Shown here piece by piece: positions 14,839-21,701 of a DNA stretch of 24,920 bases (positions are counted from its first letter, which is position 1; each line of letters begins with the position of its first letter). The stretch is from an uncultured Eubacteriales bacterium. Lineage in GTDB: Bacteria > Bacillota > Clostridia > Oscillospirales > Oscillospiraceae. Location of the stretch: positions 1-24,920 of the forward strand of contig URBH01000034.1 of NCBI GenBank assembly GCA_900546075.1. The letters are read 5' to 3'. Both the position numbers and the translations under genes were made by a program. The notes below the pieces were generated by a model. The model ran no database searches. It was not told where the DNA came from and worked only from the letters and a program-made list of their open reading frames with translations.

Positions 14839-15588
14839 CTATTTCAGGGTGTTGCGGTACTCGTTGGCGCTCATACCCTCCTGTTTTTTGAAGGTTCTGG
14901 CAAAATGCGCCGTATCCGCGTAGCCCACCCGCTCGCCGATCTCGCCGATCTTCAGCCTGGGGTCAAGCAGCAGCTCCTTGGCCTTCCGGATGCGCACGGT
15001 GTTGAGAATGTCGTAAAAGCTCTTGCCCGTGTGCCGGTTCAGCAGCTTCGACAGGTGCCACTGGGAAACATAGCAGCAATCCGCCACTCCCTGAAGGGTC
15101 AGCTTTTCCGCGTAATGCTCCTCGATGTAGGCCATTGCCTGGTTGACGATGAAGCTTCCCGCGCCGTGCTGCTCCTCCTCCGGTTCTTCCTCCGGATGCC
15201 GCATCTGAGACCGGGCGTTTAAGCGGACGGTCATGGTTTCCAGGGCTTCCCTGATCTCGTCCATTTTGGAGGGCTTCAGCAAAAACCGGGTGACGCCCAA
15301 ACGGATCGCCTCCTGGGCATAGGAAAAGTCCTGATAGCCGGTCAGCACCGTCACCTGCATGTCCGGGAACTCGCTGCGAAGCGCCGCCAGCATGGTCAGG
15401 CCGTCGGCTCCGGGCATCCGGATGTCGGTGAACAGGATATGGGGCTGCAATTTCCGGATCAGCGCCGCGCCTTCCTCGGCGCCGCTGGCCGTTCCCACGA
15501 CCTCACAGCCGTAGTCCGCCCACTTGATGACCCGCCGCAGACCTTCCACAATGATATTTTCATCGTCAATGAGAACTACCCGATACAT
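14839..15588 (-). CDS. YesN-type response regulator (REC + AraC HTH)
   Basis: The start chosen is the ATG at 15588 (MYRVVLIDDEN), 9 bases after AAAGGAGCG. The frame extends upstream through a palindromic element and should not be used. The protein has 249 residues, short for YesN because the linker is brief. The receiver domain (1-120) has acidic pocket Asp8/Asp9, phospho-acceptor Asp55 in FTDIRMPG, Thr83 and Lys105. A Glu-rich linker (about 129-138) leads to two AraC helix-turn-helix motifs (about 148-249), ending with the family signature VGYADTAHFARTFKKQEGMSANEYRN. It should be phosphorylated by the histidine kinase at 17339-19015 and activate the importer operon next to it. That target is inference from position. 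Confidence 0.93.
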   Translation of the reverse strand: MYRVVLIDDENIIVEGLRRVIKWADYGCEVVGTASGAEEGAALIRKLQPHILFTDIRMPGADGLTMLAALRSEFPDMQVTVLTGYQDFSYAQEAIRLGVTRFLLKPSKMDEIREALETMTVRLNARSQMRHPEEEPEEEQHGAGSFIVNQAMAYIEEHYAEKLTLQGVADCCYVSQWHLSKLLNRHTGKSFYDILNTVRIRKAKELLLDPRLKIGEIGERVGYADTAHFARTFKKQEGMSANEYRNTLK

Positions 15589-15616
15589 CGTATCCGCTCC
15601 TTTTTCTTTTTTCCGG

Positions 15617-15778
15617 GGAAGCCTCTGAATAAATCGGCAAGGACTGTGAGCGAGAGATTTTTCGGCCAATCGAGGCATCGGAAACGGGGGAATACTGTAT
15701 GTATTTCCCGTTTTCGATACCGAAGAGTGGGCGAAAAAGATCCGCTCATAGCCGCAGACGATTTATTCAGAGGCTTCC
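15617..15778. repeat. Long palindromic intergenic element, copy A (MITE/REP-like)
   Basis: The element has perfect 20-bp terminal inverted repeats, GGAAGCCTCTGAATAAATCG at 15617-15636 and its complement at 15759-15778. Imperfect complementarity continues inward, so the whole 162 bp folds into one long hairpin with the tip at about 15695-15702 (TACTGTATGTA). It lies in the gap between the solute-binding protein stop and the response-regulator start. A related, larger copy lies at 22345-22564. It has no coding capacity of its own. Confidence 0.85.
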
Positions 15779-15822
15779 TAAAGCGCATCGAGTCCGCAGA
15801 ATGCCCGGACGGAAGCCCATCA

Positions 15823-15869
15823 CCCAGGAACTGCTCCCGCAGTTCCGGGGGTTTTTCCATGGAAAAACC
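15823..15869. repeat. Two adjacent small palindromes after the second solute-binding protein gene
   Basis: GGTTTTTCCATGGAAAAACC (15850-15869) is a perfect 20-bp palindrome just 3' of the stop at 15872. Next to it, an 8-bp stem (15827-15834 with 15839-15846, loop TCCC) is extended by CCC/GGG. Neither has a T run on the minus strand. They may act as mRNA 3'-end structures. Confidence 0.6.
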
Positions 15870-15871
15870 GC

Positions 15872-17185
15872 TTATTCGTTTCTCTGGATGGCAGTCGCCA
15901 CCGCATTTTCGGCGGTCATCTGGCCGGTGACTACCTTCTGGATGCTGGTAAACAGGGTACTCTTGGCCTCCGCGCTGATGGCGTCCTGCACCGCGAGGCT
16001 GACCCGGGTCAGCTGGGCGTTGGTTTCCGCCGCGGACTGCTCCAGACTGTTCAGACCGACGGGGCTGGCGCCGTCGATCAGCGCCGTAACCTCGGTTCTG
16101 ATAAAGGTGCTTAAAATCTCGTTGGACGTCAGCATTTCCACAAACCGCACCGCTGCGTCCCGCTTTTCCGGGTTCTTCCAGGCCTTGCGGGTGATGAAAT
16201 AACCCATGGAGATGCCGCCGATGCCCTCGGTGGCCTTCCGTTCGCCCTTGCCCGGCACAAAACGCACCGCCATGTTCTCGATCTTATCGCCGAACCGCTC
16301 CCCCAGGTGACCCACCTGCCAGGAGCCGTCCACCAGAAACGCCGCCTTCCCGTTGCCGAAGAGGGAGACGGTCTCCTCGTCGGTGGCCGTCAGGGTGTTG
16401 GGCGGGAAATAGCCCAGATCGTACAGCGCCTTGATGTCGTTCAGCGCCGCGACCCATTTCCGGGACACCTCGTCGTCCCGCAGGTTCCCGTTTTCGTCCA
16501 GCGTGGGAACCTCCAGATGGTTTTCCACCGTCCCGTTGTTCATGACGGCAAACTCGAACAGATAATGCGGCACCTCCACCAGGGAACAGGCAATGGGGAT
16601 ATAGCCCCTGCCTTTGATGGTCTCGCAGTCGGCAAGGAACTGCTCCCAGGTGTAATCCGCCCCCGGCACCGGAATGCCGCAGGCTTCCAGCACCGATTTG
16701 TTGACAAAGAGATTTTCCCAATACCCGGCGGCGGGGACAGCGTAATGCTTTCCGTCCGCGGCCTGGGCAAGCATGGATTGCTTCATATTGGAAGCGTAGT
16801 CGGGGTAAACCTCCCGGATGTCCTCGATGGACACCACCCGTCCGGCGTTGATAATGGGGTCGGCGTCGGCATTGGTGAAGAAAAACAGCACATCCGGCTC
16901 GGAGCCGGTCTCAAAATCCGCCAGAACCTTGGCCTTCCAGCCCTCGTTGGAAACGGCCGAGCCGTCCTTTACCTTGTTTCCGGTGGCCGCTTCATAGGCG
17001 GCGACCGCCGCTTCAAAAACGCGCCGGCTGCCGTCGTCGCCGCCGTAGGAGGTGACGACTTCCAGCGTGACCGGCTGCTTTGCCTGGACAGCCGCAGTCT
17101 GCTCCGATGTCGGGGATGCGGATGAAAATGCGCAGCCGCTCAATCCCAAGGCCAATGCCAGCAAAATGGCCAGTCTTCTTTTCAT
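15872..17185 (-). CDS. Extracellular solute-binding lipoprotein, family 1
   Basis: The protein has 437 residues. The signal peptide ends LSGC with Cys18, so it is lipid-anchored outside. The mature part begins PVTLEVVTSYGGDDGSRRVFEAAVAAYEAATG. It contains the family signature DVLFFFTNADADPI, YAVPAAGYWENLFVNKSVLEACGI and AAFLVDGSWQVGHLG, which place it among sugar-binding proteins of the UgpB/MalE type. The ATG at 17185 follows GGGAGGGTG. It lies between the histidine-kinase and response-regulator genes and has no permease of its own nearby. It may feed the neighbouring LplB/LplC channel, or present ligand to the kinase as in three-component sensors. Both ideas are inference. Confidence 0.92.
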   Translation of the reverse strand: MKRRLAILLALALGLSGCAFSSASPTSEQTAAVQAKQPVTLEVVTSYGGDDGSRRVFEAAVAAYEAATGNKVKDGSAVSNEGWKAKVLADFETGSEPDVLFFFTNADADPIINAGRVVSIEDIREVYPDYASNMKQSMLAQAADGKHYAVPAAGYWENLFVNKSVLEACGIPVPGADYTWEQFLADCETIKGRGYIPIACSLVEVPHYLFEFAVMNNGTVENHLEVPTLDENGNLRDDEVSRKWVAALNDIKALYDLGYFPPNTLTATDEETVSLFGNGKAAFLVDGSWQVGHLGERFGDKIENMAVRFVPGKGERKATEGIGGISMGYFITRKAWKNPEKRDAAVRFVEMLTSNEILSTFIRTEVTALIDGASPVGLNSLEQSAAETNAQLTRVSLAVQDAISAEAKSTLFTSIQKVVTGQMTAENAVATAIQRNE

Positions 17186-17241
17186 AGATCGGCACCCTCC
17201 CGTTTCTCTTTCATGGCAACTTACCCATACTATTTCCTTAA

Positions 17242-17271
17242 ATTATACCGCTTTTCGGTGATTTTGTACAA
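17242..17271 (-). promoter_or_regulatory. Promoter upstream of the second solute-binding protein gene
   Basis: On the minus strand the -10 is TATAAT (17242-17247) and the -35 is TTGTAC (17266-17271), with an 18-bp spacer. It lies in the 153-bp gap after the kinase gene, so the binding protein (and perhaps the regulator) can be expressed apart from the kinase. No terminator is seen in that gap. Confidence 0.6.
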
Positions 17272-17338
17272 GTCCCTTTCTTGTCTCTGCTTGGCTTTTT
17301 TTGGCAATCGTTGTCATTTTTGTCTTTGCTTGCGCTTT

Positions 17339-19015
17339 TCACTGTCCGACGGGGATGGCGACCCGGGCGAGAACCGTTCCGGCTCTGGTCTGATCCAGGG
17401 TCAGCGTTCCCTCGTCGCCGTAAATCAGGTTCAGGCGCTGGCTGACGTTGCGCAGCCCCACCTGCCCGCCGGCAGCCGCTCCTTGGGAGATCTTCGCCAG
17501 CAGGGACTGAATTTTCTGCTTGTCCTCCTGGGTCAGGGTGCCGTCATGCTCCACCTCCAGCACCACCTTGTCCGCCTGCCGGTAGGCTCTGACCCACAGG
17601 TCGCCGCCCCGGTTGGCGGTGATGTCATGCTCCACCGCGTTTTCCACCAGCGGCTGCAGAACCAGCCGGGGTACAGGCAGCGCGAGAATGGATTCATCGA
17701 TGTCCTTATGCACCCGGAAGCCTTCGCCCAGCCGTTCCCGGATGATGTACAGGTACGCGTCCACGTACCCCAGTTCCTCGGAAAGGGGGATTTTCGTCCG
17801 GCCGTTCCGATCCAGCGCGGCCTTCAGCATGGTGGACAGGGACTCGATCATGGCGCTGACCCGTTCGTTGTCTGCCATTCTGGCTTCCCAGTTGATGATT
17901 TCCAGCGTATTATTCAAAAAATGGGGGTTGATCTGGGATTGCAGCGCCTTGATGTTCGCCTGCTGGGTGGCCTGCTGCTCCAGATACGCCCGCTCAAACT
18001 GCCGCTGAAGCTCCGCCGACATGGCGTTGAACTGGTCAAACAGCTTTTCAAATTCCCGGTTGGGGGCTTTCTGCCCGATCTCATAGCCTCGCTCGCCGCT
18101 TTTCACCAGCTGATACGCCTGTCCCAGCACTTCCATGGGACGGGTGACATGGCGGTAAAACAGGGCAATGGTCACGAGAGACAGAGGCAATATCAGCAGC
18201 ACCACGCTGCCGATGGCCCAGCGCATCCATGGGTTTTCCCCGAAAATGTCGTATTCTTCCCTGTCCGCAGAGAAGCCGATGATATGTCCCTCGGTCTTGG
18301 CCTGACAATGTACGTTCCCGGTCTCCTCCGCCGCCTCCACCAGACTGCCGTCTGCGGCGATGGTGAAGCGGTAGCCGTCCAGACTGTATTGCAGATTCCC
18401 GACCCGGTTCACCGAGTCCAGCGGAAGGAACAGGTTTCCCGGCTGCAGCAGCATCACCACGCTGGCATAGGGGGTGAAGGTGCTGTCCAGCAGGTTTCGC
18501 GCCATGTACATCTGCCCGTCGATCAGCAGCAGGCGGATGTCCGTGTCCGCGTCTTCCATTTCCGCCATGATCTGCGGGGCACATTCGCGGCACTGACGCA
18601 GAAGGCCAAAGCTGGTGGTACCGTCGCTGAGGACATAGGCGCTGGCATCCACGTTCCAGAAGTGGATGAACACCGCCTGATAAATTTCGCCTCTGGTAAA
18701 GCTCTGGCTCAAGTAGTCGGTGACGGTGCCGTACAGTCCGGCGCTGTCGCCGTTTTGCAGCCAGGTGCGGTAAGCGTCCCGCACGGTGCCGTCGTAGGAT
18801 ACTGCCTTGGAATCGTCGATGGCGTCCTCGAAGCGCATCTGCACCAGCCGCAGAGCATTCGCAGCGCTGCTGTCGATCTCCTGCTGCACGGACTGCCGGT
18901 AGTTCTCATTCAGCAGCACACCTGCCAGCGCCACCACAATAAAAATGGGCACCAGCCAGCAGATCAGTATGGTCATCAGGAAGCCCGTCCTAAGCGACGT
19001 TTTTGTTTTTTTCAT
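17339..19015 (-). CDS. YesM-type sensor histidine kinase
   Basis: The protein has 558 residues. Membrane helices at about 13-34 and 266-288 flank an extracellular sensor domain of about 230 residues. A HAMP domain follows (about 289-342). The His_kinase motif is QINPHFLNNTLE with phospho-acceptor His365. The ATPase domain has the N box PRLVLQPLVENAVEHDI (Asn459) and the G2-type GGQVGLRNV (517-524). The DxGxG box is degenerate (HDGTLT at about 490-495). The kinase should sense an external sugar or binding protein and phosphorylate the YesN-type regulator two genes downstream. The ATG at 19015 follows a GGGGGG-rich site. The upstream promoter is uncertain. Confidence 0.94.
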   Translation of the reverse strand: MKKTKTSLRTGFLMTILICWLVPIFIVVALAGVLLNENYRQSVQQEIDSSAANALRLVQMRFEDAIDDSKAVSYDGTVRDAYRTWLQNGDSAGLYGTVTDYLSQSFTRGEIYQAVFIHFWNVDASAYVLSDGTTSFGLLRQCRECAPQIMAEMEDADTDIRLLLIDGQMYMARNLLDSTFTPYASVVMLLQPGNLFLPLDSVNRVGNLQYSLDGYRFTIAADGSLVEAAEETGNVHCQAKTEGHIIGFSADREEYDIFGENPWMRWAIGSVVLLILPLSLVTIALFYRHVTRPMEVLGQAYQLVKSGERGYEIGQKAPNREFEKLFDQFNAMSAELQRQFERAYLEQQATQQANIKALQSQINPHFLNNTLEIINWEARMADNERVSAMIESLSTMLKAALDRNGRTKIPLSEELGYVDAYLYIIRERLGEGFRVHKDIDESILALPVPRLVLQPLVENAVEHDITANRGGDLWVRAYRQADKVVLEVEHDGTLTQEDKQKIQSLLAKISQGAAAGGQVGLRNVSQRLNLIYGDEGTLTLDQTRAGTVLARVAIPVGQ

Positions 19016-19040
19016 GGCGTTCCCCCCGTCCTTCGCATGT

Positions 19041-19069
19041 ACTATATCACTCCGGAAACGAAAAAAGAA
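19041..19069 (-). promoter_or_regulatory. Possible weak promoter of the histidine-kinase gene
   Basis: On the minus strand the -10-like TATAGT (19041-19046) is preceded at 17 bp by TTCTTT (19064-19069). The -35 is poor and lies inside the left terminal inverted repeat of the 19052-19262 element. No better candidate is visible upstream of the kinase. Confidence 0.35.
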
Positions 19070-19262
19070 GCGTTTGGGGTACTATTTTCTGATTAAAATC
19101 AAGATTTTAATCAGAAAGGCACCGCCTGACGGCGCTGCCCGTTTCGTGATTTATAAGGAAAGAAATCACAAAACAAGTCTCATAAGGACTCCAATTAAAA
19201 TCTTTAGAAAAGATTTTAATTGGAGTCCCGTATAAGCGATTCCCTTCTTTTTTCGTTTCCGG
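19052..19262. repeat. Intergenic element with 19-bp terminal inverted repeats enclosing four hairpins
   Basis: The ends are perfect inverted repeats: CCGGAAACGAAAAAAGAAG at 19052-19070 and its complement at 19244-19262. Inside are four consecutive hairpins. The first is a 15-bp perfect stem at 19086-19100/19103-19117. The second is a 9-bp stem with one mismatch at 19118-19126/19131-19139. The third is a 7-bp stem at 19146-19152/19163-19169. The fourth is a 20-bp perfect stem at 19186-19205/19209-19228 (loop AGA). The first and fourth stems share TTAAAATC. There is no ORF of note. It is AT-rich compared with its surroundings. Confidence 0.8.
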
Positions 19263-19284
19263 GCAGGAATTGTTTCCTGCCCGG
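19259..19284. terminator. GC-rich hairpin after the DUF1576 gene
   Basis: An 11-bp perfect stem (19259-19269 with 19274-19284, loop TTGT) lies 7 bp past the DUF1576 stop. The T run (TGATTTTTTATTT) is on the plus-strand side. On the transcribed minus strand the stem is followed by AAACGAAAAAAG, so this is an imperfect terminator for the gene it follows. Confidence 0.55.
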
Positions 19285-19291
19285 TGATTTT

Positions 19292-20629
19292 TTATTTCGC
19301 GGCCTTCAGTGCCTTACGCTCGGCCTTGGTTTTGCAGAAGCACTCCAGCTCCGGCACCAGAATAATGCAGATCACCGCTGCCGTAAAGCCGCCGTTATAC
19401 AGGCAGAACCCGCCGTGGAGATTGGGGACGGAGGTAACCAGGAAATAGTGCATCACGGCCGCAACCATGCCCCAGAACCAGCCGTACTTGCTGGTAATGG
19501 GACTCAGGCCGTTGGCGAAGCACAGTCCCACAGCGATGGCCTGGGCGTTGATTACGAAGGTGAAATTGCCCCCCGCCACTCTGGACAGCCCCCCCGCCAG
19601 GAAGGACGCCAGCACGTACCCCAGCATGATCGGCCAGACGTTGCCGGGATGGGAGCCGGAATTGCAGGTACACAGCATGCAGAAAATAATGCCCAGCGTC
19701 ACGCCGTTGAAGGAAGCGCCGATGAGGTTGTAGTAAGCCAGAATGAACAGGCCGAATACGCCCACGTTCATCAGGAATACCTCCGTACCCAGCTGGGAGG
19801 AAACGGAGCCCACATGCTCCGGGGCGGTCAGCAGCGCCCAATACTGCTTCGGCTTGCAGCCCATGGCCAGGGCGAACACAATGCACAGCCCGAACAGGAT
19901 GCCGCAGAACAGATTCACCGTCAGCCGGGACGCTACCAGCAGGGTCTCCGCGCCGGGCGCGGCGGGCAGTTCAATGCCCACGGTCTTGAACAGCGTGGCG
20001 TTGAGGAAAAACGCAAACAGACACACCGGCACGGCGGCAGAATACAGATCGAAGCCCTTATGCACCTTCGGGGAATGGGTCAGCCCCGCCGGGAGGAAGA
20101 AGCCGATGGCAATGCCCACAATCATTGCCACCACAAACCCGTACAGGTTGAAGCCCACCACATCGGGATAGGGATGGCGCACCAGCAGGTCGCTGATCAG
20201 CGGCGCAATGCCGGTGGAGAACAGCATGGCGTTGACGTTTGCGCCAAACTTTTCCTTCTTCACCAAGCAGTAGATGACAACGCCCAGCACCGTCGGCCAG
20301 ATGTTCAGAATGTTGATGCCCCAGGAGCAGAAGCCAAGGGTCAGCACAAAGGCCAGAGTGGAAACATTATTGGGCGTCGCGCCGCACAGGGCATACAGCC
20401 CCAGACAGCACAGTCCCACCAGTCCCATGTTCAGGAACGTCGCGGCATAGCCGCCCACGGCAAAATAGTTGGTAGAGATTTTTGCCGGCTGGCTGAGAAT
20501 CTGCCACAGTCCGGAAAACATGGTATTCCTGTCCGGCATATACACCGCCGCAATGAGAAACGCAGCGGAAAAGAAGCCGAAAAACAGCTTCAGGAACGAA
20601 CCTTCCTCCAGATTTTTTAATTTTTTCAT
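19292..20629 (-). CDS. DUF1576 family polytopic membrane protein
   Basis: The protein has 445 residues and about 11-12 hydrophobic segments. Polar loops are short, apart from loops near 205-220 and 250-290. The sequence GFCSWGINILNIWPTVLGV and CTCNSGSHPGNVWPIMLGY, with many conserved Gly/Asn/Pro in helices, fits the DUF1576 family of uncharacterised Firmicutes membrane proteins. The ATG at 20629 follows AAGGTG. The gene lies directly after a ZTP riboswitch with a terminator, so its synthesis should rise when ZTP/ZMP accumulates, that is, when 10-formyl-THF is short. A transporter for a purine, folate or C1-related compound such as formate, glycine or a nucleobase would make sense. This is inference, and the family has no assigned substrate that I know. 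Confidence 0.85.
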   Translation of the reverse strand: MKKLKNLEEGSFLKLFFGFFSAAFLIAAVYMPDRNTMFSGLWQILSQPAKISTNYFAVGGYAATFLNMGLVGLCCLGLYALCGATPNNVSTLAFVLTLGFCSWGINILNIWPTVLGVVIYCLVKKEKFGANVNAMLFSTGIAPLISDLLVRHPYPDVVGFNLYGFVVAMIVGIAIGFFLPAGLTHSPKVHKGFDLYSAAVPVCLFAFFLNATLFKTVGIELPAAPGAETLLVASRLTVNLFCGILFGLCIVFALAMGCKPKQYWALLTAPEHVGSVSSQLGTEVFLMNVGVFGLFILAYYNLIGASFNGVTLGIIFCMLCTCNSGSHPGNVWPIMLGYVLASFLAGGLSRVAGGNFTFVINAQAIAVGLCFANGLSPITSKYGWFWGMVAAVMHYFLVTSVPNLHGGFCLYNGGFTAAVICIILVPELECFCKTKAERKALKAAK

Positions 20630-20672
20630 AAAAGCACCTTGCTCTCAATATTGAATTTGAATGTCCATAGAC

Positions 20673-20707
20673 AAAAAGGGCGACCCAGCGTGGAAACTGA
20701 ATCGCCC
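20673..20707 (-). terminator. Riboswitch-controlled intrinsic terminator (expression platform)
   Basis: On the minus strand, GGGCGAUUCAG (20707-20697) pairs with CUGGGUCGCCC (20688-20678) through 11 bp, including two G-U pairs, around an 8-base loop. UUUUU follows at 20677-20673. The 5' arm overlaps the conserved CUGGGC end of the ZTP aptamer, so the aptamer and the terminator are mutually exclusive. Ligand binding should allow read-through into the DUF1576 gene. Confidence 0.88.
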
Positions 20708-20777
20708 AGACGGTCGGCAGGCTTTTCTCTGCGCTCCCATGCGGTGTAAACCCGCGAATCCGTCAGTTACGCAGAAG
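20702..20777 (-). promoter_or_regulatory. ZTP (pfl) riboswitch aptamer
   Basis: On the minus strand, P1 is UCUGCG (20775-20770) with CGCAGA (20733-20728). It encloses AACUGACGG (20768-20760), a GCGG/CCGC hairpin and the conserved GGGAGCG (20738-20732). The 3' block is CCGUCUGGGC (20713-20704), one change from the family's CCGCCUGGGC. The pseudoknot is GACGG (20764-20760) with CCGUC (20713-20709). Where the family usually has GGCG/CGCC, this RNA has GACG/CGUC, a compensated pair. It begins just past the folD stop. The known role of this class is to sense ZMP/ZTP, purine intermediates that rise when 10-formyl-THF is scarce, and to turn on downstream genes. A TATAAA (20789-20794) over the folD stop might be its own -10, without a clear -35. 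Otherwise it is read from folD. Confidence 0.9.
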
Positions 20778-20789
20778 CCAATATGGCGT

Positions 20790-21668
20790 TTATACTCTTT
20801 CGGCAGCCTCCACCACGTGCTTCATCAGCACGGAGGTGGTCACGGAGCCGACGCCGCCGGGAACGGGCGTGATGGCCTCAACGATCGGCTCGACCTCGTC
20901 AAACTTGGCGTCGCCGGCGATGCCGCCCTTGCCGCCCTTGGCGTTGATCTTGTTCTCGTCCCAGTTGATGGACACGTCCACGACCACCTGTCCGGGGCGG
21001 ACATAGTCCTTGGTCAGGCTGTTCAGCACACCGGCGGCGGAAACAATGATGTCCGCGTTCCGGCAGATTTCAGCGGTGTTCACCGTCTTGGTATGGCAGA
21101 CGGTAACGGTGGCGTTCTTGCCCATGAGCATCATGGCGGCGGGCTTGCCGACCACCAGGCTGCGGCCGATGACCACGGCGTTTTTGCCCTTGCAGTCGAT
21201 GCCGTAGTAGTCCAGAATCTCCATGCAGGCGGCGGGGGTGCAGGGGGCGAAGCCCAGACCGTTCAGTCCCTCAAACACACCGGCGTTGGACAGATGGGTC
21301 ATGCAGTCCACGTCCTTCTTGGGGTCGAGGCGGTTGCAGATCTCGTTCTGGTCAGCCTTCAGGTGCTTAGGCAGGGGGCGGAACATCAGCACGCCGTGGA
21401 TGGAATCGTCGGCGTTGACCTGATCGATGACCGCGAGAACGTCTTCCTTGGAAGCATCCGCAGGCAGTTCAAACTTCTTGACATCCACACCCACCAGCTC
21501 GGCGCGCTTGGTCGCGCCCTTTTCGTAGCTGAGGTCGGAGGGGTCGGCGCCTACGCGGATGATGCCCAGGGTCGGGGTGACGCCCTTCTCCCGCAGCGCG
21601 GCGGTGCGTGTCTGCAGATTCGCGTTCAGGGCATCGGTAACTTCCTTGCCCAACAGTAACTTAGCCAT
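20790..21668 (-). CDS. folD: Methylenetetrahydrofolate dehydrogenase (FolD-type, cyclohydrolase residues replaced)
   Basis: The protein has 292 residues, normal for FolD. The ATG at 21668 follows TTGGAGGAAAC. The nucleotide-binding loop is VVIGRSLVVGKPAAMMLM and the C-terminal signature is ITPVPGGVGSVTT. Compared with the E. coli enzyme, Tyr48 of the YxxxK motif is kept, but the catalytic Lys is Ala52. The Gln of GILVQLPLP is Phe96 (HGVLMFRPLP). Asp121 of KDVD is kept. Lys and Gln are needed for the methenyl-THF cyclohydrolase step, so I expect a dehydrogenase-only enzyme that interconverts methylene- and methenyl-THF with NAD(P). The missing step is covered by FchA, encoded 33 bp upstream. 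The ZTP riboswitch follows the stop codon. Confidence 0.93.
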   Translation of the reverse strand: MAKLLLGKEVTDALNANLQTRTAALREKGVTPTLGIIRVGADPSDLSYEKGATKRAELVGVDVKKFELPADASKEDVLAVIDQVNADDSIHGVLMFRPLPKHLKADQNEICNRLDPKKDVDCMTHLSNAGVFEGLNGLGFAPCTPAACMEILDYYGIDCKGKNAVVIGRSLVVGKPAAMMLMGKNATVTVCHTKTVNTAEICRNADIIVSAAGVLNSLTKDYVRPGQVVVDVSINWDENKINAKGGKGGIAGDAKFDEVEPIVEAITPVPGGVGSVTTSVLMKHVVEAAERV

Positions 21669-21701
21669 AATATGTTTCCTCCAATATGTTCGTTGTGGGG
21701 C

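Noticed and set aside
15439..15930. Open frames running through palindromic element A on both strands (the translations share RFIQRLP)
   Set aside because: The similarity between strands is explained by the inverted repeat itself. There is no ribosome binding site or family match.
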